NCBI GenBank assembly: GCA_016765435.1
Contig: JAESPY010000138.1
Location: forward strand, 1-7,034
Direction: 5' to 3'
Length of the DNA: 7,034 nucleotides
Origin: Emcibacter sp.
GTDB lineage: Bacteria > Pseudomonadota > Alphaproteobacteria > Sphingomonadales > Emcibacteraceae
Each line of letters starts with the position of its first letter. Positions within the stretch are counted from its first letter, which is position 1. The notes below the pieces were generated by a model. The model did not search any database and was not told the origin of the DNA. It saw only the letters and a list, made by a program, of their open reading frames with translations. Shown here piece by piece: positions 6,250 to 7,034 of this stretch. The translations under genes and the position numbers were made by a program.

Positions 6250-6858
6250 CTACTTATCTTCCATCTCGAACGTGATTTTATGCAGAACACCAGCCACATC
6301 AATCGGTTCACCATCAACCACCTTTGGTTTGTATTTAAACTTCATCGCCGCTTTGACCGCCGCACGGTTAAATACAGAGTTGGTGGTTTCAATAACCTTG
6401 GCATCGGCAACCGTCCCAAATTTTGTCACCGTGAATTCCACAATAACATATCCTGAGAGGCCGCGTTCCTGAGCACGCCGGGGATAGATTGGCGCCACTT
6501 TCACGATGGGCAAATAATCCCCATCGCTGGCGGCAAAACCACCGGTCCCGACAACGCTGACATCCGCAGATACCGGCGCCATGCCAATTTCGATACCGGT
6601 ATTGACGTTATCAACATTGGTATCCATGTTCAGTTCTGGTGTTTCCGGGGGCATATCATTGTCCTCGGGTTTATCGGGTTTACGAATTACCTGCTCAGTT
6701 TCCTGAGCCTCCCGTACTTCGCCAATCTCTACCCTTCGGCCTTCAACTTTACCTTCCAGCGGGTTATTACCGGTTGCAATAAGATATTGCATCCCCCAAA
6801 ACAAGGTAAAGGTGATGAGAATAGCGAATACAGCTGAAAGTGTATAACGTACAATCAT
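6250..6858 (-). CDS. tonB: Energy transducer TonB (TonB2-like)
   Basis: A 202-residue inner-membrane-anchored transducer that carries proton-motive energy from ExbB/ExbD to outer-membrane receptors. One transmembrane helix spans residues 5-28. A short periplasmic linker (about 30-112) has only a small Pro/Glu patch (KPDKPEDNDMPPETPEL). The C-terminal TonB domain (about 114-199) shows YLPIVKVAPIYPRRAQERGLSG split by the usual turns, then YVIVEFTVTKFGTV and AAVKAAMKFKYKPKVVDG. The membrane helix has no histidine, unlike E. coli TonB with its conserved His20. Its short anchor resembles TonB2 proteins encoded with TPR partners. Only a weak AAAGAAA precedes the ATG, but the start overlaps the exbD stop as ATGA, so translational coupling probably drives expression. 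The identification is secure; the transported substrate is unknown. Confidence 0.93.
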   Translation of the reverse strand: MIVRYTLSAVFAILITFTLFWGMQYLIATGNNPLEGKVEGRRVEIGEVREAQETEQVIRKPDKPEDNDMPPETPELNMDTNVDNVNTGIEIGMAPVSADVSVVGTGGFAASDGDYLPIVKVAPIYPRRAQERGLSGYVIVEFTVTKFGTVADAKVIETTNSVFNRAAVKAAMKFKYKPKVVDGEPIDVAGVLHKITFEMEDK

Positions 6859-7034
6859 TTTTCTTTTGTCGCCACTATATAATCATGAACATTTGCCTTG
6901 CGAACCGCATCGACAACTTCCATTACGACGCCAGTTTTGGAATCGACATCAGCCTGGATAACCACAGAACCCTCCGGGTTTTCAGCCCGCAGACGCTCCA
7001 CGTTGGCCCGTACAGCACGAACATCAACCCGGCG
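6855..7034 (-). CDS. exbD: ExbD/TolR-family biopolymer transporter, C-terminal part
   Basis: An open frame enters from the right edge and ends at TGA (6857-6855), giving the last 59 residues of a protein whose start lies outside the window. The visible sequence begins RRVDVRAVRANVERLRAENP and continues with SVVIQADVDSKTGVVMEVVDAVRKANV, the periplasmic fold of ExbD/TolR stator subunits (strand VVIQAD, then a helix ending in the residues before the last strand, DYIVAT). The transmembrane helix with its proton-carrying Asp is not included. The stop overlaps the tonB start (ATGA), placing it first among the visible genes of an exbD-tonB-TPR operon. ExbD is preferred over TolR because tonB follows directly. 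Confidence 0.88.
   Translation of the reverse strand, partial: RRVDVRAVRANVERLRAENPEGSVVIQADVDSKTGVVMEVVDAVRKANVHDYIVATKEK

Overview
The window reads as chromosomal DNA from a flagellated, Gram-negative alphaproteobacterium of moderate GC content. The support is an outer-membrane-type TonB/ExbD system, a single-domain CheY directly followed by a CheZ-family phosphatase, and a membrane-anchored degenerate EAL protein resembling Caulobacter TipF. I cannot fix the genus from sequence alone. No mobile element, CRISPR array, tRNA or rRNA is visible, and every gene except the one cut by the right edge looks intact.

Layout, left to right. Positions 9-1471 (minus strand) hold a MaoC-type enoyl-CoA hydratase followed by ribF, the bifunctional riboflavin kinase/FAD synthetase. 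A roughly 200-base AT-rich divergent spacer (1472-1672) separates these from the plus-strand pair cheY-cheZ (1673-3369), whose stop and start codons overlap. cheZ carries a normal four-helix phosphatase core but also a long acidic tail made of a 12-unit heptapeptide repeat and several short helices resembling the CheY-binding N-terminus of FliM. The tipF-like gene (3382-4599, minus) converges on cheZ with only 12 bases between the stop codons. A clear intrinsic terminator at 4758-4789 then closes a minus-strand operon, exbD (partial) - tonB - TPR protein, that enters from the right edge.

Functionally there are three blocks. The first is cofactor/acyl-CoA metabolism (maoC, ribF). The second is motility control: CheY is the motor-binding regulator, CheZ would dephosphorylate it, and the TipF-like protein would link cyclic di-GMP to polar flagellum placement. 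The third is energised outer-membrane transport: ExbD is a stator subunit, TonB the transducer, and the TPR protein a periplasmic partner, as in TonB2-type systems. The most notable item is the CheZ tail, which looks like a tethered multi-site CheY-binding arm.
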